The notes: generated by a model from the letters alone, not told the origin. A DNA stretch of 64,000 bases from Bacteroidota bacterium (GCA_023386235.1 JAEWKC010000034.1:62001-126000), one strand, 5' to 3'. Positions 53,781 to 63,571 are shown, counted from the stretch's first letter. A program made the numbers and translations.

Positions 53781-55313
53781 TCATCTTCTTCTTTTGCCGC
53801 CCAAACCCAACGCGCCTAAAATACTTCTGGCTACATAACCTGTAATAGTTGTGGTAGCGGTTCTCATCGCTGATTTTACAATAGGCTGGTCAAAGAAACC
53901 TTTTTCCTGCGTTTGCCTTCCTTTTTTTTGTTGCTGTATAGTTTCATTTTGTGCTGCCTGCTCCAATTTTTGTGTAAGTATGTCGTGCGCACTTACTGGG
54001 TCGGCAACCTGGCTATATTTAGCCGATAATCTGCTTTTATTCACTATATCAATGATTTCTCCCTCTGAAAGAATATCCATCCTGCTTTTAGGAGAAATAA
54101 GTAATGTATGTACTAATGGCGTGGGAATTCCTTTTTCATTTAAAACAGAGACCAATGCTTCACCTATGCCCATTTGCGTTAATAGATTTTCTGTTTTGTA
54201 AAATTCTGTAACAGGAAAATTTTCAGAAGCGGTTTTTATTGTTTTTCTGTCGGCTGCTGTAAACGCACGCAAAGCGTGCTGTATTTTTAATCCTAACTGT
54301 CCTAAAATATTTGCCGGAATATCTTGCGGATTTTGTGTGCAGAAGAAAATACCTATGCCTTTGGAGCGAATAAGCTTAATGATGGATTCTATTTTTTCGA
54401 GTAGTGGTTTTGAACCTTCGTCAAATAACAAATGCGCCTCATCTATGAACATAACCAGTTTAGGTTTATCTAAATCACCTTCTTCCGGTGAAGACGCGTA
54501 CAGCTCATCGAGCATTTGTAATAAAAAAGTAGAGAAAAGTTTTGGGCGACTCTGCATATCTGTAACCCTCAGAATGTTTACCATGCCTCTGCCATCACTA
54601 TTAATTTTCATTAAATCTTCTACTTCAAAAGTAGGTGACCCGAAAAATGCGTCTGCTCCCTGCTGCTGCAATTCAACTACTTTTCTTAAAATTGTACCGG
54701 TAGAAGTGGTAGATATTTTTCCGTAAAGTTTTTCGATTTCTGATTTCCCTTCATCGCCAGCGTATTGCAATACTTTTATAAAATCTTTCAAATCTACCAA
54801 GGGCAATTTATTATCATCGCAATATTTAAAGATAATTGCTACAATTCCGCTTTGCGTATCGTTAAGAGAAAGAATTTTGCTAAGGAGTATCGGGCCAAAT
54901 TCGCTAACGGTAGCTCGTAGTCTTGTACCTTTTTCTTCACTTAAGGTTAAGAATTCTACGGGATAAGCTTCAGGAACAAATTCTAAGTTTAATAGTTTAT
55001 ATCTTTCGTTTATTTTATCATTCAGCGCGCCTGCGGCGCCGATGCCACTAAGGTCTCCTTTAATATCGATCATCATTACGGGTACGCTATTGTCACTTAA
55101 AATTTCTGCCAGCACCTGCAATGTTTTAGTCTTACCCGTACCGGTGGCCCCGGCAATAAGCCCATGCCTGTTCATAGTCTTCAAAGGCAGGTATACCGCC
55201 GCTTCCGGAATGGTTATATTATTTAATATCCCCGCTCCTATTTTTACATTTTCTCCTTTAAATGTGTAGCCTTCATTAATAGTAGCAACAAAAGTTTCTT
55301 TATTTTTCATCAT
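53781..55313 (-). CDS. HerA-like ATPase (DUF853 family)
   Basis: 510 residues, FtsK/HerA-superfamily P-loop ATPase. Walker A GATGTGKTKTLQ near residue 56, Walker B KLVMFIDEAHLLF near 290, and the arginine/sensor region ALRAFTAADRKTI near 353. C-terminal 60 residues are a basic, Gln-rich tail ending GGKRRR. The family (YjgR in E. coli) has no settled function; relatives translocate DNA. Six bases separate it from murI, so they are co-transcribed. Confidence 0.88.
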   Translation of the reverse strand: MMKNKETFVATINEGYTFKGENVKIGAGILNNITIPEAAVYLPLKTMNRHGLIAGATGTGKTKTLQVLAEILSDNSVPVMMIDIKGDLSGIGAAGALNDKINERYKLLNLEFVPEAYPVEFLTLSEEKGTRLRATVSEFGPILLSKILSLNDTQSGIVAIIFKYCDDNKLPLVDLKDFIKVLQYAGDEGKSEIEKLYGKISTTSTGTILRKVVELQQQGADAFFGSPTFEVEDLMKINSDGRGMVNILRVTDMQSRPKLFSTFLLQMLDELYASSPEEGDLDKPKLVMFIDEAHLLFDEGSKPLLEKIESIIKLIRSKGIGIFFCTQNPQDIPANILGQLGLKIQHALRAFTAADRKTIKTASENFPVTEFYKTENLLTQMGIGEALVSVLNEKGIPTPLVHTLLISPKSRMDILSEGEIIDIVNKSRLSAKYSQVADPVSAHDILTQKLEQAAQNETIQQQKKGRQTQEKGFFDQPIVKSAMRTATTTITGYVARSILGALGLGGKRRR

Positions 55314-55319
55314 TGATTA

Positions 55320-56144
55320 TTACAGTTTTATTTGTTCCGATTGCACGAACTGACCATAGAACATAGATGCCTTATCGTCAAATTTGTTGGAGTCATCGGT
55401 TGTATAAAATTTTCTGATATTATTTTTTGTGATTTTTGTTTCCAGCTCAGGATGCCTGTTCAAATAATCGGCAAGACTTTCCGCAACTATTTTTCCCTGC
55501 GAAACGATTGTTATGCCTACCGGCATAAACTCTTCTATTTTATCTTTTAATAAAGGATAGTGGGTACATGCCAAAAGCACCGTATCTATGTGCTTATCTT
55601 TTTTAAGCAAACTGTGTATACGCTTTTTTACGAAATAATCTGCCCCCGGCGATTGATGTTCATTATTTTCTACCAATGGCACCCACATAGGACATTCTTC
55701 CTGTATCACTTGTACTTCGGGAAAAAATTTATTTATTTCCATTGGATAAGAGTTAGACAATACGGTACCGGTAGTAGCCATAACGCCCACTTTTTTTGAA
55801 GCGGACATATTGCCAATGATTTCGCTTGTTGGACGTACTATTCCCAACACTCTTTTGTCTGGGGCAATGTTTGGTAAATCTATCTGCTGAATTTCTCTCA
55901 AAGCTTTTGCTGAAGCTGTATTGCAGGCTAATATTACCAGGTGACAGCCCTGTTCAAAAAACCATTTTACACTCTCCAGTGTATAGTTATAAACTGTTTC
56001 GAAAGAACGTGTACCGTAGGGAGTTCTTGCGTTATCTCCCAGATAAAAATAGTCGTATTGAGGAAGTAAGGCTGTTATTTCCTTCATGACGGTTAATCCT
56101 CCGTAACCCGAATCAAATATACCAATGGGAGAAACTTTTTGCAT
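55320..56144 (-). CDS. murI: Glutamate racemase
   Basis: Makes D-glutamate for the MurD step. 274 residues from the ATG at 56144. IGIFDSGYGGLTV near residue 8, catalytic Cys in ILACNTASAKA near 74 and second Cys in LLACTHYPLL near 188; YYTTDD-type C-terminus. A -7 element TAAATTTG (56155-56148) ends three bases before this ATG, with TTG 19 bases upstream, which argues for a leaderless transcript. Heads the run murI, HerA-like, oxidoreductase, M1-like, GNAT-like. Confidence 0.96.
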   Translation of the reverse strand: MQKVSPIGIFDSGYGGLTVMKEITALLPQYDYFYLGDNARTPYGTRSFETVYNYTLESVKWFFEQGCHLVILACNTASAKALREIQQIDLPNIAPDKRVLGIVRPTSEIIGNMSASKKVGVMATTGTVLSNSYPMEINKFFPEVQVIQEECPMWVPLVENNEHQSPGADYFVKKRIHSLLKKDKHIDTVLLACTHYPLLKDKIEEFMPVGITIVSQGKIVAESLADYLNRHPELETKITKNNIRKFYTTDDSNKFDDKASMFYGQFVQSEQIKL

Positions 56145-56147
56145 AGC

Positions 56148-56177
56148 CAAATTTAAAGAAAATGAACAACATTACAA
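56148..56177 (-). promoter_or_regulatory. Promoter of the murI operon
   Basis: On the minus strand TTG (56177-56175), 19 bases, then a perfect TAAATTTG (56155-56148), ending three bases before the ATG. Transcription should start at or just before the start codon. Confidence 0.6.
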
Positions 56178-56201
56178 TTAGGAATAATAAATACTTATTG
56201 G

Positions 56202-56909
56202 TTACTTATTTACTTTCTTCATTTGTTCATTAATGTAGTACAACATATCTTCTCTTGTTGTATGATTTCTCAGCCAATAGTAATCGGGCTGCGTTGTGGA
56301 AATAAAGTTATTTAAAGCTTCTCCTTCCAATCCTGTGAGTGAATGTACCAGGATGGGATTATATCTGAATCTGATATACTCCTGCTGTTCCATTTCTTCA
56401 AATTGACTGTAAGCTCTTCTTTTTCTTTTTTCTCTTTTGCTGAAAAGATTGTCAATGCTAATGCCTAATCCCACACCGGAATTATTATTATCAAACGTTT
56501 TTTTCATTACTCCCGTAGCTTCTATAAATTCCTGCTTTCTTTCAGCGCTATCTCTTTGATAGTCTATATAGCTGTATGCGGAAACTACTACATCTGCCAA
56601 AGTGGTTACTACAGGCTTCAGGATTATTCTCATAGTATCTAACTCATGATAAAAGGAGGAATAAAGTAATATAAATGACTCGTAACCCGGCGCGGCGAAC
56701 TCCAACTTATCTCCTACATTAGCTCTTATGCCAAACCTGCCGTATTCATTGGTTCTGGCCTTATATTTATCATTAATATTGTTAATGCGCACTCCATGTA
56801 TATAGGCGGATGTAATGCTGTCTATCACAAATCCCTGGGCAATTTTAGCTTGAGAAAATGAGCTATAAAAAACAAAGAACGCTATCAACGTTAGGAGTAT
56901 TTTCTTCAT
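56202..56909 (-). CDS. Exported protein with carboxypeptidase-regulatory-like domain
   Basis: 235 residues. Signal peptide to about residue 19 (SSFSQA). Residues 20-100 form a transthyretin-like carboxypeptidase regulatory domain (GFVIDSITSAYIHGVRINN, TNEYGRFGIRANVGDKLEF), followed by a basic, charged helical C-terminal part with no known domain. Such small proteins are common in Bacteroidota envelopes; function unknown. It is separated from murI by 57 bases that carry the murI promoter. Confidence 0.78.
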   Translation of the reverse strand: MKKILLTLIAFFVFYSSFSQAKIAQGFVIDSITSAYIHGVRINNINDKYKARTNEYGRFGIRANVGDKLEFAAPGYESFILLYSSFYHELDTMRIILKPVVTTLADVVVSAYSYIDYQRDSAERKQEFIEATGVMKKTFDNNNSGVGLGISIDNLFSKREKRKRRAYSQFEEMEQQEYIRFRYNPILVHSLTGLEGEALNNFISTTQPDYYWLRNHTTREDMLYYINEQMKKVNK

Positions 56910-56959
56910 AGTAACTCTTTATTTAAGTAACAGCAAAAATGATACTTAATTTCTATTAA

Positions 56960-56988
56960 GAAAAAAAAGCCGCTCTATCGAGCGGCTT
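56960..56988 (-). terminator. Intrinsic terminator of the OmpA porin gene
   Basis: AAGCCGCTC (56967-56975) and GAGCGGCTT (56980-56988) form a 9-bp stem with a four-base loop. Read on the minus strand it is followed by a run of T. It lies 31 bases after the stop of the 57020 gene. Confidence 0.9.
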
Positions 56989-57019
56989 AGTATATATATC
57001 TGAATAATTTATTAGATTA

Positions 57020-58663
57020 TTAAGATTTTTGTAAGTGAGGGAATGGAGCAGGTACTGAACTTGGACCTTCTTCTGTAGTTGGATAAAGATCTACAGTGTT
57101 AGCAGAACCATCGTTACCATATTGGAAGATGATGCGGCTTTCAGAGATACCTTGGTTTTGTACTAAGTAATTTCTTACTGTGTTAGCTCTATCCCAGCTT
57201 AATTGTTGAGCTCTTTTGTTAGAAGAACCATAAGCTACGATTTTAACTTTACAATTAGGATTAGCATTCAACTGAGAAGCTGCATTTGCTAAAGCTGATT
57301 GAGCACCAGAGCTTAAAGCTACGCTTGAACCAGAGAATGTAACGCTTGGTAAGTTAGAGATAGCACAATCGTTATCTGCAACTACTACCGGAGCTTGATT
57401 ACAACAAGGATCTGTACCTACACCGTCAGCGTCAACTGGGAACCAAGTGTTCGGAGTTAATACTTGTTTATCACGACAATCAGGAACACCGTCACCATCT
57501 GTATCTAAGCTACGTCCGCGAGTGTCTACAGGACAACCTGCCGGAGTGTTAGGCTCTAAGTCGAATTGATCAACTACACCGTCACCATCAGAATCCATCA
57601 ATGGTTTTGGAGATTTCAACTCAGAATATACATAGTTGTTAGGATTAACCCACCAAAGTGGTTCAACAGCTCTGTCAAAGCTACCTATGTTAAAGTTAAA
57701 TTTCAATTGAGTAGAACTCATGATTGGGTTACGACCTTGTGGTTGTATTGCCAAACCTGCTAAGATATCTGAATTACTAAGGAATGAAGTGAATTTTTGC
57801 TCGATACCTAAGTTAAAACGAGGAGATATTTTGAAAGCTACACCCATACCATAGTTAAAACCATGACGGTTGATTCTTTCTTCACTACCGATTACATCTG
57901 ATCTTGTACCATCTCCGCGATTAGTAACGATTGTTTCATAACGTTCGTTATCTGCTACAGATAAGAAAGGATTTTCTTGACCATCAAACAAATCTTTTAC
58001 TTGAGATCTGATATCTGACCTTGAACCAGTATAGCTAGCAGCAGTAATTCCCTGATCAGCATTTACACCAACTTTAGCAGAGTTAAAGCTATAACCTAAC
58101 AATGCATACCAGTCAACTTTTTGATTGCCTCTGTAACCTGAAATTGAATTCAAGCTAGCCAAAAGGTCTAATGAACCCTGATGAAGATTGGTTCTATAGT
58201 TGGCTAAATATGAACTTCCGCCTAATTCAGCCTGAACTTCAGGAGCTGCATGAGCAGCAGGTCTTGCACGATAATCATGACCATACATAATATGGAAACC
58301 ATATTGAGGACGTAGAGAGAAAACATGTCCTAATGCTTTTCTCAAAGAGAATGTAGCTCCGTAGCCCAATGTAGGATCAACAGGAGTAAACATGAAAGAC
58401 GGACCTACACCAATGCTTAATTCCCACATATTCCTTGGTTTAGAAGGATAAGGATAAGCGTCAGTAACAAAACGGTTTTGTTGATCTGCGTCTTTTACGA
58501 TTTCTGAATTGTAAACCCATGCATTGTCGGCGTCAGTGCCTACATAAGTTTTGTGTGTTGTAACAGGAGTAACAGTAGTTACAGTAGTAACCTCCTGTGC
58601 AAATGATGCCGTAGAAATTAAGCCTAATAGGCCCAGCATCACAGTGTACTTTTTGTTTGCCAT
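57020..58663 (-). CDS. Major outer-membrane OmpA-family protein with TSP3 repeats
   Basis: 547 residues, probably an abundant outer-membrane protein. Signal peptide ends TASFAQ (about 23). A beta-barrel-type N-terminal domain runs to about 345. Thrombospondin type 3 calcium-binding repeats follow (DSDGDGVVDQFD, DTDGDGVPDCRD, about 358-398). A C-terminal OmpA-like domain (CKVKIVAYGSSNKRAQQLSWDRA, read KIVAYGSSNKRAQQL) contacts peptidoglycan, though the usual GHTD reads AYGSS, so binding may be altered. It has an almost ideal promoter and a strong terminator, consistent with high expression. Confidence 0.88.
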   Translation of the reverse strand: MANKKYTVMLGLLGLISTASFAQEVTTVTTVTPVTTHKTYVGTDADNAWVYNSEIVKDADQQNRFVTDAYPYPSKPRNMWELSIGVGPSFMFTPVDPTLGYGATFSLRKALGHVFSLRPQYGFHIMYGHDYRARPAAHAAPEVQAELGGSSYLANYRTNLHQGSLDLLASLNSISGYRGNQKVDWYALLGYSFNSAKVGVNADQGITAASYTGSRSDIRSQVKDLFDGQENPFLSVADNERYETIVTNRGDGTRSDVIGSEERINRHGFNYGMGVAFKISPRFNLGIEQKFTSFLSNSDILAGLAIQPQGRNPIMSSTQLKFNFNIGSFDRAVEPLWWVNPNNYVYSELKSPKPLMDSDGDGVVDQFDLEPNTPAGCPVDTRGRSLDTDGDGVPDCRDKQVLTPNTWFPVDADGVGTDPCCNQAPVVVADNDCAISNLPSVTFSGSSVALSSGAQSALANAASQLNANPNCKVKIVAYGSSNKRAQQLSWDRANTVRNYLVQNQGISESRIIFQYGNDGSANTVDLYPTTEEGPSSVPAPFPHLQKS

Positions 58664-58711
58664 AGATATGATTTAATTTTTTTGTTTAAGGTTTCTTCCG
58701 AATATTCGCTG

Positions 58712-58742
58712 CAAAGATATCCACATATTATTAATAAACAAA
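58712..58742 (-). promoter_or_regulatory. Strong promoter of the OmpA porin gene
   Basis: On the minus strand TTTG (58742-58739) and TATCTTTG (58719-58712) are separated by exactly 19 bases: a perfect consensus. The leader to the ATG at 58663 is about 40 bases and A/T-rich. The remaining gap to 58947 is AT-rich and holds no gene. Confidence 0.85.
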
Positions 58743-58947
58743 TTATAAAAGCAATTTTTATTTAAAATAGTTCCTTGTTTTATCAATTTACAACTAAAAA
58801 TAATGTAAAAATCTATGCTCCTTTAACAAATCATAAACCATGCCAAACGCAAAAAAAGGATTACTTTTTTGAAAAAAAAATTTAAACTTTTTAAACATAA
58901 AAGTCAAATCTTAGGTATATTGCACCTTCAATTTTTACTAATTTATA

Positions 58948-59910
58948 TTGAAACTAGCAACTAACGTATTAAAAACAGAGCTACAACTCTTTGAGAACCA
59001 CTTCAAAAATGCAGTACGAAGCAAAGTACCCTTGCTAGATAGGGTAATGCATTATATTGTAAAAAGCAAGGGCAAGCAAATGAGACCTATGTTTGTACTA
59101 CTTACTGCTAAACTCGGAGGCGAACTCAATGAGAAAAGCTATCGTGCGGCATCTTTGGTAGAATTACTACATACTGCTACATTAGTTCACGATGACGTGG
59201 TAGACGAAGCGATGGAAAGACGTGGCTTTTTCTCCCTTAATGCTGTGTGGAAAAATAAGATAGCCGTATTGGTAGGAGACTACTTATTATCTAAAGGATT
59301 GCTTTTGTCTGTAGAAAACGGGGATTACGATATTCTGCAAATCCTTTCCAAAGCTGTAAAAGAGATGAGCGAAAGCGAATTGCTGCAAATAGAAAAATCG
59401 CGCAAGCTAAACCTCAATGAAGAAGTGTACTACGATATTATTAACGGAAAAACCGCCTCGCTCCTTTCTTCCTCCTGCGGCGCCGGTGCCTGTTCTACTT
59501 TTAATAATAAAGAAGATATTGAAAGAATGGAATTGTTCGGAAAAAAAGTAGGCATGGCATTTCAAATAAAAGACGATCTTTTTGACTATGGTTCAGACGA
59601 TGTGGGAAAACCTACCGGCAACGATATAAAAGAGAAAAAACTGACGCTTCCGTTAATCTATACGCTTAACAACTGCGATAAGGCACTGAAAAGCAAATTA
59701 ATTTATATTATCAAAAATCAAAACAAGAATAAAGAGAAAGTAGCTTTTGTAATAAATGAAGTAGAAAAACACGGCGGCATTCAATATGCAACCGAGAAAA
59801 TGAATATCTTTAAAACTGAAGCGCTGGAACTGTTATTTCACTACCCAAAATCTGAAGTAAGAGATGCCCTGGAAGAACTGGTAAGATTTACTACGGAACG
59901 AAAATACTAA
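58948..59910 (+). CDS. Polyprenyl (octaprenyl-type) diphosphate synthase
   Basis: Condenses isopentenyl diphosphate units into a long prenyl chain for menaquinone. 320 residues. First Asp-rich motif LVHDDVVDEAMERRG near 81, second IKDDLFDYGSDD near 207, KGKQMRPMFV near 42 binds IPP. The start is TTG at 58948; no ATG gives a complete N-terminus. Its TAA stop overlaps the recJ ATG (TAATG), indicating coupling. Chain length cannot be read here. Confidence 0.92.
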   Translation: MKLATNVLKTELQLFENHFKNAVRSKVPLLDRVMHYIVKSKGKQMRPMFVLLTAKLGGELNEKSYRAASLVELLHTATLVHDDVVDEAMERRGFFSLNAVWKNKIAVLVGDYLLSKGLLLSVENGDYDILQILSKAVKEMSESELLQIEKSRKLNLNEEVYYDIINGKTASLLSSSCGAGACSTFNNKEDIERMELFGKKVGMAFQIKDDLFDYGSDDVGKPTGNDIKEKKLTLPLIYTLNNCDKALKSKLIYIIKNQNKNKEKVAFVINEVEKHGGIQYATEKMNIFKTEALELLFHYPKSEVRDALEELVRFTTERKY

Positions 59911-61631
59911 TGCTTGAAAAAAGATGGACCATATTGCCCTTTGATGAAATTCAAACAAGAGCACTTAACTCTGTATTGAAGATCGATGCTGTTCTTTGTA
60001 AAATACTTACCCAAAGAAAAATTATTACATACGAAAAAGCAAAAGATTTTTTCAGACCCCAAATTGCCCATCTGCACAGCCCGTGGCTGATGAAAGATAT
60101 GGAAAAAGCAGTGGAAAGAATTGAAAGAGCCATTCAGAAAAAAGAAAAAATACTTATTTACGGCGACTATGATGTAGACGGAACTTCTTCCGTAGCCTCT
60201 GTGTTTTCATTTCTAAGAGATATTTATCCTGATACAGATTTTTACATTCCTCACAGATACAAAGAAGGTTACGGTATTTCGGCCCAAGGCATTGATTACG
60301 CTTTAGAAAATAATTTTACACTAATCATCTCTCTGGATTGCGGAATTAAATCCATAGATCTTATCAATAAAGCTAAAAAATCAGGAATTGATTTTGTTGT
60401 GTGCGATCATCATTTGCCCGATGAAATCTTGCCCGAAGCCGTAGCTATATTAAATCCCAAGCAGTCGGAATGTGCCTATCCATACAAGGAACTCTGTGGC
60501 TGTGGTGTAGGATTTAAACTAATGCAGGCATTAGCAGAAAAATTTAATCTTCCTCAGGAAAGCTATCTGCAATACCTTGACCTTGTAGCCACCGCCATAG
60601 CAGCAGACATTGTACCTATTGACGGAGAAAACAGGATACTGGCTTTTTACGGATTAATAAAAATCAATACCAACCCCTCCACGGGAATTAAAACGCTGCT
60701 GGAGCTGGCAGAGAAAAAAGATTATGTAGATATAAGCAGCCTTGTATTTATTATAGCGCCACGCATTAATGCCGCAGGCAGAATGGACGATGCCAAAAAA
60801 GCCGTAGAACTTTTTATAGAAAAAGATCCAAACCGGGCTTATGAAATAGCGAAAAATCTGCACAGCGACAATACAGACAGGAAAGAAGCCGATACGCTTA
60901 TTACCTCAGAAGCATTGGAGATGATAGAAAAAGACATACAATATAAAGACCGAAAATCTACTGTTGTATTTCAACCGCATTGGCACAAAGGCGTAGTAGG
61001 CATTGTAGCATCAAGATTAATCGATACTTATTACCGGCCCACCGTGGTGCTTACGCAAAATGACGGTATGGTAAGCGGCAGCGCACGCAGCGTTCCCGGC
61101 TTTAATCTTTACGAGGCAGTACATTCCTGCAGAGAATATCTTACAGCTTATGGAGGTCACTTTGCCGCTGCCGGCTTAAGCATGCTGCCCGAAAGCGTTG
61201 AAAAATTTTCTGAGGCATTTGAAAAAATAGTTGCACAAACAATATCTCCCGATCTTTTAATACCCGAAATTGTCATTGATACCGAAGTAGATTTTAAAAG
61301 TCTTTCTCTTTCTTTTTGCAATATCATATCGCAAATGGAACCTTTCGGCCCTGAGAATATGCGACCCGTATTTTTATCCAGAAATGTGCAAATACTCAAC
61401 TATTCTAAAATAGTGAAAGAAAAGCACGTGCGCTTTGTGTTACAGCAAAATAAAATTATGCATAGCGGCATCGCTTTTTTCCTGGCGGAAAAATATACTG
61501 CACTTGTCAATAACAACGTCACTCATATAGATGTGGTTTATTCGCCCGATGTGAATGAATGGAATGGCGTAAAATCTGTACAGCTGAAAATCATAGACTT
61601 TAAGCCTGCCGAAAATCAAAAAAATCTTTAA
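59910..61631 (+). CDS. recJ: Single-stranded-DNA-specific exonuclease RecJ
   Basis: 5'-3' ssDNA exonuclease in recombination and mismatch repair; DHH superfamily. 573 residues. Motif I YGDYDVDGTSSVASV near 85, SLDCGIKS near 145, VVCDHHLP (DHH) near 167, HAPRINAAGR-type IAPRINAAGRMDD near 285, and the DHHA1 domain with SARSVPGFNLYEA and GGHFAAAGLS near 420. OB-fold C-terminus to the end. Coupled to the prenyl synthase by TAATG. Confidence 0.96.
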   Translation: MLEKRWTILPFDEIQTRALNSVLKIDAVLCKILTQRKIITYEKAKDFFRPQIAHLHSPWLMKDMEKAVERIERAIQKKEKILIYGDYDVDGTSSVASVFSFLRDIYPDTDFYIPHRYKEGYGISAQGIDYALENNFTLIISLDCGIKSIDLINKAKKSGIDFVVCDHHLPDEILPEAVAILNPKQSECAYPYKELCGCGVGFKLMQALAEKFNLPQESYLQYLDLVATAIAADIVPIDGENRILAFYGLIKINTNPSTGIKTLLELAEKKDYVDISSLVFIIAPRINAAGRMDDAKKAVELFIEKDPNRAYEIAKNLHSDNTDRKEADTLITSEALEMIEKDIQYKDRKSTVVFQPHWHKGVVGIVASRLIDTYYRPTVVLTQNDGMVSGSARSVPGFNLYEAVHSCREYLTAYGGHFAAAGLSMLPESVEKFSEAFEKIVAQTISPDLLIPEIVIDTEVDFKSLSLSFCNIISQMEPFGPENMRPVFLSRNVQILNYSKIVKEKHVRFVLQQNKIMHSGIAFFLAEKYTALVNNNVTHIDVVYSPDVNEWNGVKSVQLKIIDFKPAENQKNL

Positions 61632-61739
61632 AATATAATTAAAAGTCTTTTTTTGCTATTTTTTTTTTAATTTCGCACTCCGAACTATTTCGGAATAACT
61701 ATAAATAAATTATTAAGCCCTTTAAATTTCTATTTAATT

Positions 61740-62258
61740 ATGGCAGTAAAAATCAGATTACAAAGACACGGGAGCAAGAAGCGCCCGTTCTACTTCATCG
61801 TAGTAGCAGACGCCCGTTCGCCAAGAGACGGTAAATTCATTCAAAAAATCGGAACGTACAATCCATTGACAGTGCCGGCTACCATTCAGTTAGACCGCCA
61901 GAAAGCTTTGGAATGGCTGCACAAAGGAGCCCAGCCTACAGATACTGTTCGTCAGATTTTATCCTTCAAAGGTGTTCTTTATTTAAAACACTTATTAAGA
62001 GGCGTGAAATTAGGTTTGTTCGATGAAGCGGTTGCTATGGAAAAATTCCAGGCTTGGTACGAAGAGCATGAAAAATCAGTGGCCAAGAAAGCTGAAGAAC
62101 ACAAAAAACAGCAAAAAGAAAGACGTCGTCCGGCGTTTAAAAAAGTAGAGAGAGCCGAAGAGCCAAAAGCTGAAGAGGCTGCTGCAGAAGCTCCTGTAGA
62201 AAACGCAGAAGCTCCGGAGCAGAATACAGCCGAAGAAAATACACAAGCCGAAGCTTAA
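61740..62258 (+). CDS. rpsP: 30S ribosomal protein S16 with long C-terminal tail
   Basis: The first 85 residues are S16 (VKIRLQRHGSKKRPFYFIVV, IGTYNPLT). The whole protein is 172 residues, twice the usual length; residues 115-172 form an Ala/Glu-rich tail after a basic stretch (KQQKERRRPAFKK). Such tails are common in Bacteroidota. A TAATTTCG element near 61668 is a probable promoter. Not linked to trmD here. Followed by an intrinsic terminator. Confidence 0.96.
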   Translation: MAVKIRLQRHGSKKRPFYFIVVADARSPRDGKFIQKIGTYNPLTVPATIQLDRQKALEWLHKGAQPTDTVRQILSFKGVLYLKHLLRGVKLGLFDEAVAMEKFQAWYEEHEKSVAKKAEEHKKQQKERRRPAFKKVERAEEPKAEEAAAEAPVENAEAPEQNTAEENTQAEA

Positions 62259-62280
62259 TTTTCCATTAAAATTCATTCAG

Positions 62281-62310
62281 GTCCTGTCATAAAATATGCA
62301 GGACTTTTTT
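62281..62310 (+). terminator. Intrinsic terminator of rpsP
   Basis: GTCCTG (62281-62286) pairs with CAGGAC (62299-62304), with CATA/TATG inside, followed by seven T. Confidence 0.85.
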
Positions 62311-62329
62311 TATGCCTGATATTTTTTAA

Positions 62330-62337
62330 TAATTTTG
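62330..62337 (+). promoter_or_regulatory. -7 promoter element of the alanine dehydrogenase gene
   Basis: Perfect TAATTTTG, 19 bases before the ATG at 62357. The -33 position is T-rich (inside the rpsP terminator tail). Confidence 0.5.
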
Positions 62338-62356
62338 TTGTTAAACAGTTTGTATT

Positions 62357-63571
62357 ATGGCCACTACCAAACCTATTGTAAGCACTTCTTTCAGCTACGA
62401 AACATTAGAAGAAACACTGGATATAAAGCCGCATAAATCGAGGTTGCAAATCGGCATACCCAAGGAAATAACCATGCAGGAAAACAGGATAGCCCTTGTG
62501 CCCGAAGCGGTACAGGTATTGGTAAATAACGGGCATGAAGTAATATTGGAAAGCAAAGCGGGCGAAGCCAGCAACTTTACCGATCAGAACTACAGCGATG
62601 CAGGCGCTAAAATAACAGCCTCACAGGAAGAAGTATACAAATGCCCGCTACTGATAAAAAGCGCTCCTATTTCGGAAGGAGAGCTTTCTTTTTTACAAAA
62701 AAATCAAATTGTTATTTCGCCTATTCACTTTTCATTGCTGAATAAAAAAATCTTGGAAAGTCTTCTCAAAAAGAAAATATCAGCCCTAGGCTTTGAATTA
62801 TTAAAAGATGGTAGCGGCTCTTTTCCAATTGTAAGAAGCATGAGCGAAATAGCCGGAAGGGCCTCTATGCTGCTTGCCGGCCAGCACCTGAGCTGCTTTA
62901 ATAAAGGCAAAGGAGTTTTATTGGGCGGCATCAGCGGTATTCCTCCTACAAAAGTAATCATTATTGGTGCCGGCGTAGTAGGCGAATACGCGGCACGTAC
63001 TGCTATAGCCATGGGTGCATCTGTAAAGATTTTTGATAATGATATATACAGATTGCAGCGTTTGCAAAATCATATTGGTCACAGGATATGGACCAGCGTT
63101 ATTGAACCTAACATTTTAGGAAAGCAATTAAAAACCTGCGAAGTGGTGATTGGAGCGCTCAACAATAACAAAGGACGGGTGCCAATAGTTGTTACCGAAG
63201 ATATGGTAGGGAAAATGCGCCCGGGAAGTGTAATCATTGATGTATCTATAGACAGAGGTGGCTGCTTTGAAACCAGTGAAATTACTACGCTTGAAAAACC
63301 TACATTTACCAAATACGGCGTTATTCATTATTGTGTGCCTAATATAGCAAGCGGCTTTGCGCGAACCGCCAGCCAGGGCATAAGCAATGTATTGATGCCG
63401 CTAATGCTGAACATTGCAGATGAAGGTGGCTTTGATCATTTGCTGTGGCATGATTTTAATCTTCGCGACGCGATGTATTTATACAAAGGATATTCTACCA
63501 ACTTCAATATCAGTGAAAGATTTGGTTTAAAGTATACCGACTTGCATTTGATACTGGCCTCTAAGAGTTAG
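62357..63571 (+). CDS. ald: Alanine dehydrogenase
   Basis: NAD-dependent reversible conversion of alanine to pyruvate and ammonia; shares its fold with transhydrogenase PntA. 404 residues. Opening domain QIGIPKEITMQENRIALVPEAV near 32 (read IGIPKEI and ENRIALVPEAV), NAD-binding IIGAGVVGEYAARTAIAMGA near 200, and VIDVSIDRGGCFETSE near 295. About 30 residues longer than the classical enzyme at the N-terminus. A related family (lysine/saccharopine-type) is less likely. Converges with zapA, overlapping by 11 bases. Confidence 0.88.
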   Translation: MATTKPIVSTSFSYETLEETLDIKPHKSRLQIGIPKEITMQENRIALVPEAVQVLVNNGHEVILESKAGEASNFTDQNYSDAGAKITASQEEVYKCPLLIKSAPISEGELSFLQKNQIVISPIHFSLLNKKILESLLKKKISALGFELLKDGSGSFPIVRSMSEIAGRASMLLAGQHLSCFNKGKGVLLGGISGIPPTKVIIIGAGVVGEYAARTAIAMGASVKIFDNDIYRLQRLQNHIGHRIWTSVIEPNILGKQLKTCEVVIGALNNNKGRVPIVVTEDMVGKMRPGSVIIDVSIDRGGCFETSEITTLEKPTFTKYGVIHYCVPNIASGFARTASQGISNVLMPLMLNIADEGGFDHLLWHDFNLRDAMYLYKGYSTNFNISERFGLKYTDLHLILASKS

